This document shows positions 9,298 to 18,119 of a stretch of DNA of 64,000 nt, one piece after another (within the stretch, counting starts at the first letter, position 1; the number at the start of each line of letters is the position of its first letter). The DNA is taken from the NCBI RefSeq assembly GCF_001423485.1, contig NZ_LMOD01000004.1:124001-188000 (forward strand), read 5' to 3'. A program made the translations under genes and the position numbers. The DNA is from Microbacterium sp. Leaf320. GTDB taxonomy: Bacteria > Actinomycetota > Actinomycetes > Actinomycetales > Microbacteriaceae. Below the pieces are notes generated by a model, which saw nothing but the letters and a program-made list of their open reading frames with translations, made no database searches and was not told the origin of the DNA.

Positions 9298-10542
9298 GTG
9301 AGTCCGAACACCCGACGCCGTCGTACCATCGCGCGACACGGTCAGCTGCGCACTCCCGGACCACTGAACCAGCTTCTGAAGTTCATCGCGATCGGTCTCG
9401 CCGTCGTCCTCGTCAGCGGCGCGAGCGTCGCCGCGTACGTGGTCTACGACCTCTCCAGCACCGTCACCGCGAACGCGGTCGAACTCGAGACGAAGACCGA
9501 GCTCCCGCCGGACATCGGCGAGTACAAGGAGGGCTTCAACCTCCTGCTCACCGGCGTCGACACCTGCGAAGAGGCATATGCGGCCTACTTCGGCGAACGG
9601 TGCAGCGGCTCGGACGCCGAGGGCACCCTGAACGACGTCAACCTGCTCGTGCACGTCTCTCAGGAGCCGCGCCGCATCACCGTCGTCAGCTTCCCCCGCG
9701 ACCTGATGCTGTCGATCCCCGAGTGCGAGGACGCCGAGGGCAACGTCCACTCCGCGATGAGCAAGCAGCCGCTGAACACGGCATACACCGACGGCGGGCT
9801 CAACTGCGTCGCGAAGACCATCACCTTGCTCACCGGCCAGGAGATCCAGTTCGCGGCTTCGGTGACGTTCGGCGGTGTGATCGAGATCACCAATGCGATC
9901 GGCGGCGTCGATGTCTGCCTCGCGACCCCGATCAAGGACCGCTACACCGGGCTCGACATGGCCGCGGGCACGCACACCGTGCAGGGCCTCGAGGCCCTGC
10001 AGTTCCTGCGCACCCGCCACGGCGTGGGCGATGGCAGCGACCTGGGCCGCATCGGCAACCAGCAGCAGTACATGTCGAGCCTCGTGCGCAAGCTGATCAG
10101 CAGTGAGACCCTCGGCAACGTTCCGATGATGCTGAAGCTCGCGAACACCGGGCTCAGCAACGTCGAGGCCAGCACCTCGCTCGCCGATCCGATGAAGATC
10201 GTGCAGATCGCCCTGGCCGTGAAGTCCGTGCCGTTCGAGGACATCGTCTTCCTGCAGTACCCGACAGGAACCGACGCGGCCAACCCGAACAAGGTCGTGG
10301 CGAACAAGACAGCCGCCCAGGCCATGTGGGACGCGATCAACGCGAACGCGCAGCTGCAGGTCACGCACGAGAACACCGCGAACGACGGCGTCGTCGTGAC
10401 CGATCCGGCTCCGGCGGCTCCCACGGACGCGGCGGCGACGCCGGATCCTGCGGCGACCCCCGACAACGTGGTTGCTCTGCCCGACTCGATCAAGGGCAAC
10501 TCGGCTGCCCAGCAGACCTGCTCGAACGGAAACGTCCGCTGA
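9298..10542 (+). CDS. LytR/CpsA/Psr (LCP) family cell-wall ligase
   Basis: The 414-residue protein has one transmembrane helix near the N-terminus (about residues 26-48) and an extracellular LCP domain (about 75-265). Visible LCP features are FNLLLTGVD, LNDVNLLVHV, SFPRDLML, ITNAIGGVDVCL and ALQFLRTRHGVGDGSDLGRIGNQQ. LCP enzymes transfer undecaprenyl-phosphate-linked glycopolymers onto peptidoglycan. The C-terminus is Ala/Pro/Asp-rich. The GTG start at 9298 is preceded by GAAAGG at good spacing. It lies directly after tRNA-Ser and before a strong terminator. Confidence 0.92.
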   Translation: MSPNTRRRRTIARHGQLRTPGPLNQLLKFIAIGLAVVLVSGASVAAYVVYDLSSTVTANAVELETKTELPPDIGEYKEGFNLLLTGVDTCEEAYAAYFGERCSGSDAEGTLNDVNLLVHVSQEPRRITVVSFPRDLMLSIPECEDAEGNVHSAMSKQPLNTAYTDGGLNCVAKTITLLTGQEIQFAASVTFGGVIEITNAIGGVDVCLATPIKDRYTGLDMAAGTHTVQGLEALQFLRTRHGVGDGSDLGRIGNQQQYMSSLVRKLISSETLGNVPMMLKLANTGLSNVEASTSLADPMKIVQIALAVKSVPFEDIVFLQYPTGTDAANPNKVVANKTAAQAMWDAINANAQLQVTHENTANDGVVVTDPAPAAPTDAAATPDPAATPDNVVALPDSIKGNSAAQQTCSNGNVR

Positions 10543-10560
10543 TCCGCGAGATCACTCGCT

Positions 10561-10598
10561 GAGAGCCGCCCCTCCCCGTACCGGGAGAGGCGGCTCTC
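10561..10598. terminator. Bidirectional hairpin terminator between LCP and TetR genes
   Basis: GAGAGCCGCC (10561-10570) pairs perfectly with GGCGGCTCTC (10589-10598), and the inner bases extend the stem with CTCCC/GGGAG. It sits between two convergent genes, so it can serve both. Confidence 0.85.
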
Positions 10599-10602
10599 GC
10601 GT

Positions 10603-11217
10603 TCAGGCCTCGGGTGTCGGCTCCGCCGGCGGCGGCGTCGCCTCTGGGGCCGGCGGGTAGAGCACGTCCATCAGCGCCTCGATGATTCCGGGCATGTCGA
10701 CGCTCGGGTCGATCATCCACTGCAGCTGGAGTCCGTCGGAGACGGCCTGGATCACTCTGGCCATGGTGTCGGGGTCGAGCGTCGCGCGACGCTCCTCGTC
10801 GCGCTCGAACGCGACCGCGATGCTCTCCCGCAGTCTTTCGCTGCGGTCCAGGAAGTAGCTGTGGGCGGGATGCGTGGGGTCGACGGCATCGACCGAGAGG
10901 CGGGAGAACAGCTCGACGACCCCGGGGACCTCCGCGTTGCGGCGGATCACGTCGACGAAGGCGGCTTTCGCGTCGGCTGGATCCGACGGCTGCGGACTCA
11001 TCAGATCGTGCTCATCGCGGGTGCGGAGCACCTCGGTGAACAGTTCCTCTTTGCTCCCGAAGTAGTGCAGGAGCGCTGCGGGGGTGACTCCGACGACGTC
11101 GGCGATCTGCTTGAGCGAGGCATTCTGATAGCCCTTGCGCCCGATCACGTCGAGCGCGCTCTCGAGGATCTCTCCGCGTCTGGCGACGCCCTTCGCATAT
11201 GAACCTCGTCGTGTCAT
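10603..11217 (-). CDS. TetR/AcrR family transcriptional regulator
   Basis: The 204-residue protein has a standard TetR N-terminal DNA-binding domain: RGEILESALDVIGRKGYQNASLKQIADVVGVTPAALLHYFGSK is split over helices 1-4, with the recognition helix around PAALLHYF. An all-helical ligand-binding domain follows. The tail is Pro/Glu/Ala-rich. It is divergent from the GH3 gene across 94 bases that contain a consensus promoter, so local control of that glycosidase is likely. The ligand is unknown. Confidence 0.9.
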   Translation of the reverse strand: MTRRGSYAKGVARRGEILESALDVIGRKGYQNASLKQIADVVGVTPAALLHYFGSKEELFTEVLRTRDEHDLMSPQPSDPADAKAAFVDVIRRNAEVPGVVELFSRLSVDAVDPTHPAHSYFLDRSERLRESIAVAFERDEERRATLDPDTMARVIQAVSDGLQLQWMIDPSVDMPGIIEALMDVLYPPAPEATPPPAEPTPEA

Positions 11218-11243
11218 CTCTCGAGAGTAATCCTGAACAACGT

Positions 11244-11272
11244 TTGAAATCCAATACCTACTCGCATATAGT
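11244..11272 (+). promoter_or_regulatory. Promoter of the GH3 gene
   Basis: TTGAAA (-35, 11244-11249) and TATAGT (-10, 11267-11272) are separated by exactly 17 bases, close to the housekeeping sigma consensus and unusually good for this genome. The GAACAACGTTTGAA stretch overlapping the -35 is a possible regulator site. Confidence 0.7.
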
Positions 11273-11310
11273 TTTCGCTAGACACCGCTGTCGCCTGCGA
11301 AAGGAAGACC

Positions 11311-13599
11311 ATGACCGAGCCCTCGGCATCCGACCTCACCCTCGAAGAGAAGGCTTCGCTCACGAGTGGAGCGGACTTCTGGACGACCAAGGCCATCGAT
11401 CGCATCGGCCTTCCGTCGATCATGATGACCGATGGCCCGCACGGCCTCCGCAAGCAGTCGGGTGGCACTGACCACCTCGGCCTCGCCAGCAGCGTGCCCG
11501 CAACCTGCTTCCCGCCCGCCGTCGGTATCGGCTCGTCGTTCGATCCTGAGATCATCGAGCGGGTCGGCGCGGCCATCGGCGTCGAAGCCGCGATCGAGGA
11601 TGTGGCGATCGTGCTCGGCCCCGGCATCAACATCAAGCGCTCGCCCCTGTGCGGACGCAACTTCGAGTACTTCTCAGAAGACCCGATCGTGTCGGGCATC
11701 CTCGGGGCGGCATCCGTGCGCGGCGTGCAGTCGCAGGGTGTCGGCACGTCGCTCAAGCACTTCGCTGCCAACAACCAGGAATTCGACCGGATGCGCGCGA
11801 GCTCCGACGTCGATCCGCGCCCGCTGCACGAGATCTACCTGCGTGGCTTCGAGCGCGTCGTCAAGGACGCTCAGCCGTGGACGGTTATGTGCTCGTACAA
11901 CCGTCTCAACGGTGTGTACACCTCCGAGGACCCCTGGCTGCTCACCCAGGTGCTGCGCGACGACTGGGGCTTCGACGGCCTCGTCGTCTCGGACTGGGGC
12001 GCGGTGAACGACCGGGTCGCCGGCGTCGCCGCCGGACTCGACCTCGAGATGCCGTCGTCGGGCGGACGCACGGATGCTCAGCTCGTCGCCGCCGTGCGCG
12101 CAGGTGATCTCGCCGAGAGTGTGCTCGACACCGCAGCCGCCCGGGCGATCGACCTGGCGCGCAAGGCCGGCGAGCGGCCTGCCGTGTCAGGCCCGTTGGA
12201 CGTCGATGCCCACCATGCGCTCGCGAGGGAGGCCGCAGGCCGCTCGATCGTGCTGCTGAAGAACGACGGCGATGTGCTTCCGCTCGCAGCGGGTCAGAAG
12301 ATCGCGGTCATCGGAGCCTTCGCTGCCGAACCGCGCTTCCAGGGCGCCGGCTCGTCTCTGATCAACCCGACCCGGGTCGACAAGGCGCTCGACGAGCTGC
12401 GCGCGGTCGGAGGCGACGACGTGTCGTACGCGCCGGGCTTCGCCGTCGAGGGCGGCGCCGTCGCGGCATCCGGGCGCTCCGACGACGACCTGCGCGCCGA
12501 GGCGGTGGCCGCAGCATCCGCAGCCGACGTGGCCGTCGTCTTCCTCGGCCTTCCCGCCGCGGAGGAGTCCGAGGGCTTCGACCGCGAGCACATCGACCTC
12601 CCTGCCGACCAGCTCGCGGTGCTCGATGCCGTGATCGCGGCGAACCCCGCGACCGTGGTCGTGCTCTCGAACGGCGGCGTCGTGGCGCTGCCGTTCGCAG
12701 ACCGCGTGCCGGCGATCGTCGAGACCTGGCTGCTCGGTCAGGCTGGCGGCGGTGCTGTCGCCGACGTGCTGTACGGTGCGGTGAACCCGTCGGGCAAACT
12801 CACCGAGACCGTCCCGGTGCGCCTCGAGGACAACCCCTCGTTCGGCAATTTCCCCGGGGAGTTCGGCCACGTCCGCTACGGCGAGGGCGTGCTGGTCGGC
12901 TACCGCTGGTACGACGCGAAGGGCCTCGACGTCACGTTCCCGTTCGGACACGGACTGTCGTACACGACGTTCTCGTACGGTGAGACCTCGGTGACCGCTG
13001 ACGCGGATGGCGACATCGTGGTGCGGGTCGACGTCACGAACACCGGAGCCCGCGACGGGCGAGAGATCGTGCAGGTGTACGTCGCTCCGGTCGCGTCGTC
13101 GGTGCAGCGCGCACCGCGTGAGCTCAAGGCGTTCTCCTCCGTGGCGCTGGCCGCGGGGGAGACCCGCACGGTCGAGCTCGTGGTCCGCCGGGAGGACCTG
13201 GCGTACTGGGACGTCCGCGTCGACCGCTTCATCGTCGAGAGCGGCGAGTACACGGTCGAGGTCGCGGCGTCGAGCCGTGACATCCGCTCGTCGTCGACTG
13301 TCTCGGTCGAAGGCGACGTCGTCTCGCTGCCCCTGACCATGAACTCCTCGATCGGCGACGTCGTGGCCCACCCCGTGGCCGGACCGATCGTGATGGGCGC
13401 CCTCGGCGGGCTGATGGACGGACTCACCGGAGCCGACTCGTCTGCGGCGTCGATGATGCCGAACGACGAGGCGATGGAGAAGATGATGGCGTCGTTCCCG
13501 ATCGGACGCCTGATCGGATTCCCCGGTGTCGACGTGACCTACGAGCAGATCGAGCAGCTGCTCGCCGGCGCGAATGCGGGAGTCCTGGCGCAGAGCTGA
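11311..13599 (+). CDS. Glycoside hydrolase family 3 (beta-glucosidase-like)
   Basis: The 762-residue enzyme has the GH3 N-terminal barrel with TDGPHGLRKQ, KHFAANNQEFDR and the nucleophile motif VVSDWGAV (Asp228). The alpha/beta C-domain has IAVIGAFA and AEESEGFDRE, the likely acid/base region. A fibronectin-III-like domain near residues 560-680 contains FPFGHGLSYTTFSY and GREIVQVYV. No signal peptide is seen, so it is probably cytoplasmic and acts on imported oligosaccharides. An extra C-terminal segment of about 90 residues after the FnIII-like domain resembles tails of actinobacterial relatives. A GAAAGGAAG ribosome binding site precedes the ATG. Sugar specificity (gluco, xylo or other) cannot be decided from sequence alone. 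Confidence 0.9.
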   Translation: MTEPSASDLTLEEKASLTSGADFWTTKAIDRIGLPSIMMTDGPHGLRKQSGGTDHLGLASSVPATCFPPAVGIGSSFDPEIIERVGAAIGVEAAIEDVAIVLGPGINIKRSPLCGRNFEYFSEDPIVSGILGAASVRGVQSQGVGTSLKHFAANNQEFDRMRASSDVDPRPLHEIYLRGFERVVKDAQPWTVMCSYNRLNGVYTSEDPWLLTQVLRDDWGFDGLVVSDWGAVNDRVAGVAAGLDLEMPSSGGRTDAQLVAAVRAGDLAESVLDTAAARAIDLARKAGERPAVSGPLDVDAHHALAREAAGRSIVLLKNDGDVLPLAAGQKIAVIGAFAAEPRFQGAGSSLINPTRVDKALDELRAVGGDDVSYAPGFAVEGGAVAASGRSDDDLRAEAVAAASAADVAVVFLGLPAAEESEGFDREHIDLPADQLAVLDAVIAANPATVVVLSNGGVVALPFADRVPAIVETWLLGQAGGGAVADVLYGAVNPSGKLTETVPVRLEDNPSFGNFPGEFGHVRYGEGVLVGYRWYDAKGLDVTFPFGHGLSYTTFSYGETSVTADADGDIVVRVDVTNTGARDGREIVQVYVAPVASSVQRAPRELKAFSSVALAAGETRTVELVVRREDLAYWDVRVDRFIVESGEYTVEVAASSRDIRSSSTVSVEGDVVSLPLTMNSSIGDVVAHPVAGPIVMGALGGLMDGLTGADSSAASMMPNDEAMEKMMASFPIGRLIGFPGVDVTYEQIEQLLAGANAGVLAQS

Positions 13600-13622
13600 C
13601 CTTCGTTCGCCGCATGCCGAGG

Positions 13623-13652
13623 CGCCCTCTCCGTCCTGCGACGGGGAGGGCG
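13623..13652. terminator. Hairpin terminator between convergent GH3 and aldehyde dehydrogenase genes
   Basis: A 13-base stem with one mismatch (CGCCCTC..CGTC, 13623-13635, against 13640-13652) closes a CTGC loop and is followed on the plus strand by TTT. Confidence 0.8.
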
Positions 13653-13686
13653 TTTCGATCTCGTCCGAGGGGCGCTCGCGCTGAGA

Positions 13687-15129
13687 TCAGGCGGGAAGTA
13701 CGAGCACGCCATTGCGGCGATGGGGGAGACGCGAGAGAGCGTCTTCCCGGAGCACTTCGGGGAGCAGCGCCTCCGGCGCGTCCTGGAACGCCAACGGCCG
13801 CAAGAACCGGCGGATAGCGGACGCGCCGACCGAGGTGTGCAGGGAGGTCGTCGCGGGCCAGGGGCCGCCGTGCTGCTGCGACCAGGTCACTGCGACGCCG
13901 GTCGGCCAGCCGGAGAACAGTACGCGTCCTGCGCGCTCCTGCAGAAGCTCCAGGGTCGCGGCGGAGTCTTCGCCGGGCTCGGCGTGCAGGGTCGCTGTGA
14001 GGCTCCCCGGCACGGCGGCGAGCGCCCCATGCAGGTCGGCCGCGGAGTCGTAGCGGACGATGAGGGTGACCGGCCCGAAGCACTCCTCGAGCAGCGTCTC
14101 GGGCCGCGCGGCCACTGCACGCGCATCGGTGAGCAGGGCGACCGGGCGCACACCGTCGACCTCGACGCCCTCGGCGAGGATCGACACCGAGGGATCGCCC
14201 TCGAGGTGGGCGAGGCCGGCGGGGAACGCCGCGGTGATGCGGTCGGTGAGCAGCGGGCCGCCCGAGATCGCGGGCACGGCGGCCGCTACGGCATCCTCGA
14301 ATCCCGAGCCTGCGGGAACGAAGACCACACCCGGCTTGGTGCAGAACTGGCCGACGCCGAGAGTGAAGGATCCGACGAGCCCCTGAGCCAGGGAGTCACC
14401 GCGTGCGGCGACCGCGGCTTCGGTGATGACGACCGGGTTGATGCTACCGAGCTCGCCGTAGAACGGGATCGGGTCAGGGCGCCCCGAGGCGAGGTCGAAC
14501 AGTGCGCGTCCGCCGGACACTGAGCCGGTGAAGCCGGCGGCCCGGACGAGCGGATGCTGCACGAGCGCGTTACCCGCGTCGCGACCCGCCACGAGCGCGA
14601 GCGAACCGGCGGGGGCCCCTGCGGACTCCAGTGCCGCCGCCACCAGCTCGGCGGTGCGCGCCGACAGCCGAGGGTGGCCGGAGTGCGCCTTCACGACGAC
14701 AGGGTTTCCGGCGGCGAGGGCCGAGGCCGTGTCGCCGCCGGCGACCGAGAAGGCGAAGGGGAAGTTGGACGCCGAGAAGACCGCCACAGGGCCCAGGGCA
14801 GTGAGCAGTCGGCGCAGCTCCGGTCGCGGCGGGGTTGCTGCCGCATCCGCATCATCGACCGTGAGTTCGAGGTACGAGCCCTCCTCGACGACCGTCGCGA
14901 AGAGGCGGAGCTGGCCGCTCGTGCGGGCCACCTCGCCGGTCAGACGGGTCGCGCCCAGGCGGGTCTCCTCGTCGGCGATCGCGACGAGCTCGTCGAGGTT
15001 CGCGTCGAGCACATCGGCCGCGGCACGCAGCCAGCTCGAGCGGTCCGAGGCCGGCGAGCGACGCCAGATCGGGGCAGCGGCGGCTGCGGCGCGGACGATC
15101 GCGTCGAGATCTTCGGGAGACGTGGTCAC
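13687..15129 (-). CDS. 2-oxoglutarate semialdehyde (2,5-dioxovalerate) dehydrogenase
   Basis: The 480-residue aldehyde dehydrogenase has the features of the ketoglutarate-semialdehyde branch. These are FSASNFPFAFSVAGGD, GNPVVVKAHSGHP, general base Glu226 in GELGSINPVV and catalytic Cys263 in VGQFCTKPG. It would oxidise 2-oxoglutarate semialdehyde to 2-oxoglutarate with NAD(P)+, the last step of oxidative uronate and aldarate degradation. The GTG start overlaps the stop of the enolase-superfamily gene (GTGA), so it is the last gene of that operon. The longer open frame upstream is antisense-type noise. The pathway role is inferred from the adjacent dehydratase genes. Confidence 0.88.
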   Translation of the reverse strand: MTTSPEDLDAIVRAAAAAAPIWRRSPASDRSSWLRAAADVLDANLDELVAIADEETRLGATRLTGEVARTSGQLRLFATVVEEGSYLELTVDDADAAATPPRPELRRLLTALGPVAVFSASNFPFAFSVAGGDTASALAAGNPVVVKAHSGHPRLSARTAELVAAALESAGAPAGSLALVAGRDAGNALVQHPLVRAAGFTGSVSGGRALFDLASGRPDPIPFYGELGSINPVVITEAAVAARGDSLAQGLVGSFTLGVGQFCTKPGVVFVPAGSGFEDAVAAAVPAISGGPLLTDRITAAFPAGLAHLEGDPSVSILAEGVEVDGVRPVALLTDARAVAARPETLLEECFGPVTLIVRYDSAADLHGALAAVPGSLTATLHAEPGEDSAATLELLQERAGRVLFSGWPTGVAVTWSQQHGGPWPATTSLHTSVGASAIRRFLRPLAFQDAPEALLPEVLREDALSRLPHRRNGVLVLPA

Positions 15130-16262
15130 GAGGGGTCCTTTCCTGCGCGGAACGCGGGGTCGTCGGTGCGCGCTGCGGCGTCGGTGAGCAGAGGGGAGAA
15201 GCGGATGCCGAGGCCAGCGTGCGCGTTCTCGGTGAGCCAGCCGCCGGCGATCGTGACGGGCGACGGGTCGACCAGGGCGCCCAGCGCGCCGAACCCGGCG
15301 TCCTCGACGTCCTCGACGAGCACCTCGGACGCTGTGTCGGCAAGCGCGAGAGCGAGTTGTCCGGAGAGCTCCGGCAGCAGGTGCGGGTGCAGGGCTGCGC
15401 CGTGAGACGCCGCCAGCTCGGCGATGCGGAGGAAGGGCGTGATGCCGCCGACCCGCACGACGTTGGGCTGAACGATCTGCGCCGCACCCGCGCGCAGGAA
15501 GTCGCCGAAGCGGTGCACGGTGTGCAGGTTCTCGCCGAGCGCGATCGGCACATCGATGCGCCGTGCGAGTTCGGTGTGGCCGTCGAGGTCGTCGGCCCGC
15601 AGCGGTTCCTCGATCCAGGCGAGGTCGAACCGCGACAGCGCTTCGACCGAGGTCGCCGCCCGCTCGAGATCCCACCGCTGGTTCGCATCGATCATCAGCG
15701 AGGGAGCGGGCCCCAGCAGGTCGCGGACGGCGGCGACGCGATCGAGGTCCTCGGCGAGATCGCGCTTGCCGACCTTGATCTTCACGGCGGTGAACCCCGA
15801 ATCGATCCACCGCTGCACCTGGGCGAGCAGCTCGTCGAGCGAGTAGTGAAGGTTCACTCCCGAACCGTAGGCGCGTACGCGCTCGCGGCGGCGGCCGATC
15901 GACTCCGACACCGTGCTGCCGTCCGACCGAGCCTGGGCATCCCACAGCGCGAGGTCGAGCCCTGCGAGCGCGATCGTCGTGATGCCCGCGCCGCCAGCTT
16001 CGTGCAGGTGCTCCCACAGGTCCTGCCAGGTCTCGCCGGGCACGGCTGATCGTCCGACCGCGGCGGGCCCGATGTCGTGTCGGAGCAGAGCCTCCACCGC
16101 GTGCGCCCCGATCTGCGGGGTCCACGAGAAGCCCCAGCCCTCGACTCCGTCGGAGCGCACGAGATGCGTCGCGATGACGCCGACCGAGGTGACGTCGGCA
16201 GCCCACGGGCGCGCCAGCGGCACCCGCTGCAGACGCGTCGTCAGACTCCGGATCGTGGTCAC
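15126..16262 (-). CDS. Enolase-superfamily sugar-acid dehydratase or galactarolactone cycloisomerase
   Basis: The 378-residue protein is in the mandelate-racemase subgroup of the enolase superfamily. It has KxK (Lys161, Lys163 in VKIKVG), metal ligands Asp192 (IDAN), Glu218 (IEEP) and Glu244 (GEN), and a His on the other face of the site (His294 in LHPHLLPE). Members with this residue set dehydrate aldarates or aldonates, or open galactaro-lactone. Between a candidate uronate dehydrogenase and a keto-deoxy-glucarate dehydratase, it most likely makes 5-dehydro-4-deoxy-glucarate from galactarate or its lactone. The GTG start overlaps the kdgD stop. Exact substrate is inferred from context only. 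Confidence 0.82.
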   Translation of the reverse strand: MTTIRSLTTRLQRVPLARPWAADVTSVGVIATHLVRSDGVEGWGFSWTPQIGAHAVEALLRHDIGPAAVGRSAVPGETWQDLWEHLHEAGGAGITTIALAGLDLALWDAQARSDGSTVSESIGRRRERVRAYGSGVNLHYSLDELLAQVQRWIDSGFTAVKIKVGKRDLAEDLDRVAAVRDLLGPAPSLMIDANQRWDLERAATSVEALSRFDLAWIEEPLRADDLDGHTELARRIDVPIALGENLHTVHRFGDFLRAGAAQIVQPNVVRVGGITPFLRIAELAASHGAALHPHLLPELSGQLALALADTASEVLVEDVEDAGFGALGALVDPSPVTIAGGWLTENAHAGLGIRFSPLLTDAAARTDDPAFRAGKDPS

Positions 16263-17128
16263 AGCAGCGCGCGCCCAGCTGCGAGGATCTCGGCGAGGCG
16301 TGCCTCCTGGGCGGGCGTGGGGTCGACGAGCGGTGCGCGCACCGACCCGACGGCGAGTCCCGAGAGCCGCAGCCCCGCCTTGATCAGAGAGACGCCGAAT
16401 CCGGGGGTCTCATCGCGCAGCTCGACGAGAGGGCGATAGAAGCCGTCGAGCAGTGCGAGGCGCCGTGCCTCGTCTCCCTCGGCGTACGCGCGGTAGTAGG
16501 CGTTCGCGATGTCGGGCGCCATGGCGAAGGCGGCCGACGAATAGAGGGGAACGCCGATGCCGCGATACGCGCCCTGCGTCAGCTCGGCCGTGAGCAGACC
16601 GTTGAAGAAGGAGAAGTCCGACCGGCCCTCCTCGGCGACGGCGCGGACGATCAGCTGCGTCGCACCGATGTCGCCGGTGCCGTCCTTGAAGCCCACGACC
16701 TTCGGGTTCGCGACGAGTCGGCGCACGGTCTCGACCGAGTACTGCGCGCTTCCGCGGTGATAAATGATCACGGGCAGGCTCGCCGCCTCGACGATCTGCT
16801 CGACATAGGCGGCGAGTCCCGCCTGTGTGCCGCCGACGAGATAGGGCGGCAGCACGAGGAGTCCGTCGGCGCCGGCATCCGCTGCGGCCTTCGCCACCTC
16901 GATCGCGTGGCCGAGCGGCCCACCGGCGCCGGAGATCACCGGCACGCGTCCGGCCACAGCGGTGACAGCCGTGCGGGTGACCGCGGCCGCCTCGCTCGCC
17001 GACAGGGCGTGGAACTCTCCTGTGCCGCACGCGGGGAACACCCCGCCGGCTCCGGCCTCGACACCGGTCGCGACATGGGTCGCGAGCAGCTCGTGGTCGA
17101 TCGTGCCGTCAGCGGTGAACGGGGTCAC
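16259..17128 (-). CDS. kdgD: 5-dehydro-4-deoxyglucarate dehydratase (DHDPS family), start uncertain
   Basis: This class I aldolase-fold lyase would convert 5-dehydro-4-deoxy-glucarate to 2-oxoglutarate semialdehyde plus CO2 and water. Counting from the GTG at 17128, the Schiff-base lysine is Lys148 (VVGFKDGTG), the active-site Tyr is Tyr123 (VIIYHR), and the binding loop is FPACGTGEF. Homology visibly continues upstream of this GTG (DGILFFPVTPF is the first beta strand of the family), but no ATG, GTG or TTG is in frame there. An ATC codon at 17158-17156 sits 6 bases after a GAAAGG Shine-Dalgarno sequence and would restore the missing strand. The given start is therefore conservative. The stop overlaps the next gene. 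Confidence 0.87.
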   Translation of the reverse strand: MTPFTADGTIDHELLATHVATGVEAGAGGVFPACGTGEFHALSASEAAAVTRTAVTAVAGRVPVISGAGGPLGHAIEVAKAAADAGADGLLVLPPYLVGGTQAGLAAYVEQIVEAASLPVIIYHRGSAQYSVETVRRLVANPKVVGFKDGTGDIGATQLIVRAVAEEGRSDFSFFNGLLTAELTQGAYRGIGVPLYSSAAFAMAPDIANAYYRAYAEGDEARRLALLDGFYRPLVELRDETPGFGVSLIKAGLRLSGLAVGSVRAPLVDPTPAQEARLAEILAAGRALL

Positions 17129-17168
17129 CGGGAAGAAGAGGATTCCATCGAAGTCGATGTCGAGCCTT

Positions 17169-18119
17169 TCAGGAGACGGATGGGGCGCCGGATGGGGCGC
17201 CGGATGCGGCGGCGGATGCGGTCGAGGAGGCGAGCTCGGTGCGCCAGCTGCGGGTCGGCCGCCAGCCGAGCAGGCGGGCGGCCTTGGCGGACGAGAAGGC
17301 GGGGGCGCTGCCGGTCAGGGCCGCGGCCGCGTGCTCGGTGCCGGGGTGGAACCGGGGCAGAAGCTCGTTCAGGGGGCGACGGGCGAGCGCGTCGTCGGCG
17401 CCGACGAAGAAGACCTCGCCGTTCGGGATGTCGTCGAGGGCGGCGAGCAGCGTGTCGGCGAAGGCTGCGACGTCACGGGCATCGACGTAGTTGAACAGGG
17501 CCGGAGCCGACAGCGCCGGGTCGTTCAGTCGATCGAGCACGGTGTGGCCCTGCTGCGTCTGAGCGCCGGCCCACTCTTCGGGGGCGATCACGTAGCAGGG
17601 GCGGAACGAGGCGAAGCGCACGTCGTCGCCGGTCTGACGCCGCAGCATGTCGACGGTCTGCTCGATCAGCAGCTTCGACAGGGCATAGGCGTTCCACGGC
17701 TCCGCGGGGGAAGCCTCGTCGAGCGGCAGTCGCTCGGGCGTCCATCCGCGGGGAGCGCCGTAGCCGATCACTGTGGGGCTCGACGCAGCGACCACCCGAT
17801 GGATGCCGGCGCGCACCGCTCCGCCGAGCACCGACTGCGCGAGAGCGCCGTTGGTGCGGAGGATCACGTCTTCCGGGGCGCTGAACGGCACCGCGATCGC
17901 CGCGAGGTGGATCAGCGCGTCGGCATTCGTGCCCGCGAGTGCCGATGCCGTCGCATCCGCATCGGTCAGGTCGAGGGAGAACTGCGTGATCCCGGGGCGA
18001 TCGAGGTCGTCCGTCGGCTCGCGATCGATCGACACGATCTCGTGCCCGGCATCGGCGAGGCCCGTCACGAGCGTGCGCCCGAGCCTGCCGGATCCGCCGG
18101 TGACGACGACCCTCATCAC
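17169..18119 (-). CDS. NAD-dependent epimerase/dehydratase family, candidate uronate dehydrogenase
   Basis: The 316-residue extended SDR protein has a Rossmann motif TGGSGRLG (residues 7-14), an HLAA motif at 71-74, an ASS segment and catalytic Tyr145/Lys149 (YALSK). Its place directly upstream of kdgD and the sugar-acid dehydratase suggests NAD-dependent oxidation of galacturonate or glucuronate to the aldaro-lactone. It is about 50 residues longer than known uronate dehydrogenases and sequence similarity to them is modest, so a sugar epimerase role remains possible. Its last residues (an Ala/Ser/Gly/Pro tail) are encoded by a 12-base tandem repeat. The start overlaps the upstream Gfo/Idh stop. 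Confidence 0.7.
   Translation of the reverse strand: MMRVVVTGGSGRLGRTLVTGLADAGHEIVSIDREPTDDLDRPGITQFSLDLTDADATASALAGTNADALIHLAAIAVPFSAPEDVILRTNGALAQSVLGGAVRAGIHRVVAASSPTVIGYGAPRGWTPERLPLDEASPAEPWNAYALSKLLIEQTVDMLRRQTGDDVRFASFRPCYVIAPEEWAGAQTQQGHTVLDRLNDPALSAPALFNYVDARDVAAFADTLLAALDDIPNGEVFFVGADDALARRPLNELLPRFHPGTEHAAAALTGSAPAFSSAKAARLLGWRPTRSWRTELASSTASAAASGAPSGAPSVS
17178..17201. repeat. 12-bp tandem repeat in the 3' end of the epimerase gene
   Basis: GGATGGGGCGCC occurs twice in direct tandem (17178-17189 and 17190-17201), followed by related GGATGCGGC units. On the coding strand it encodes the repeated Ser-Gly-Ala-Pro tail. It lies just upstream of the kdgD start region. Confidence 0.85.

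Noticed and set aside
15130..16206. In-frame upstream extension of the aldehyde dehydrogenase to 839 residues
   Set aside because: The extension is frame-shifted antisense-like Arg-rich sequence across the enolase-superfamily gene. The GTGA overlap at 15126-15129 gives a natural start.
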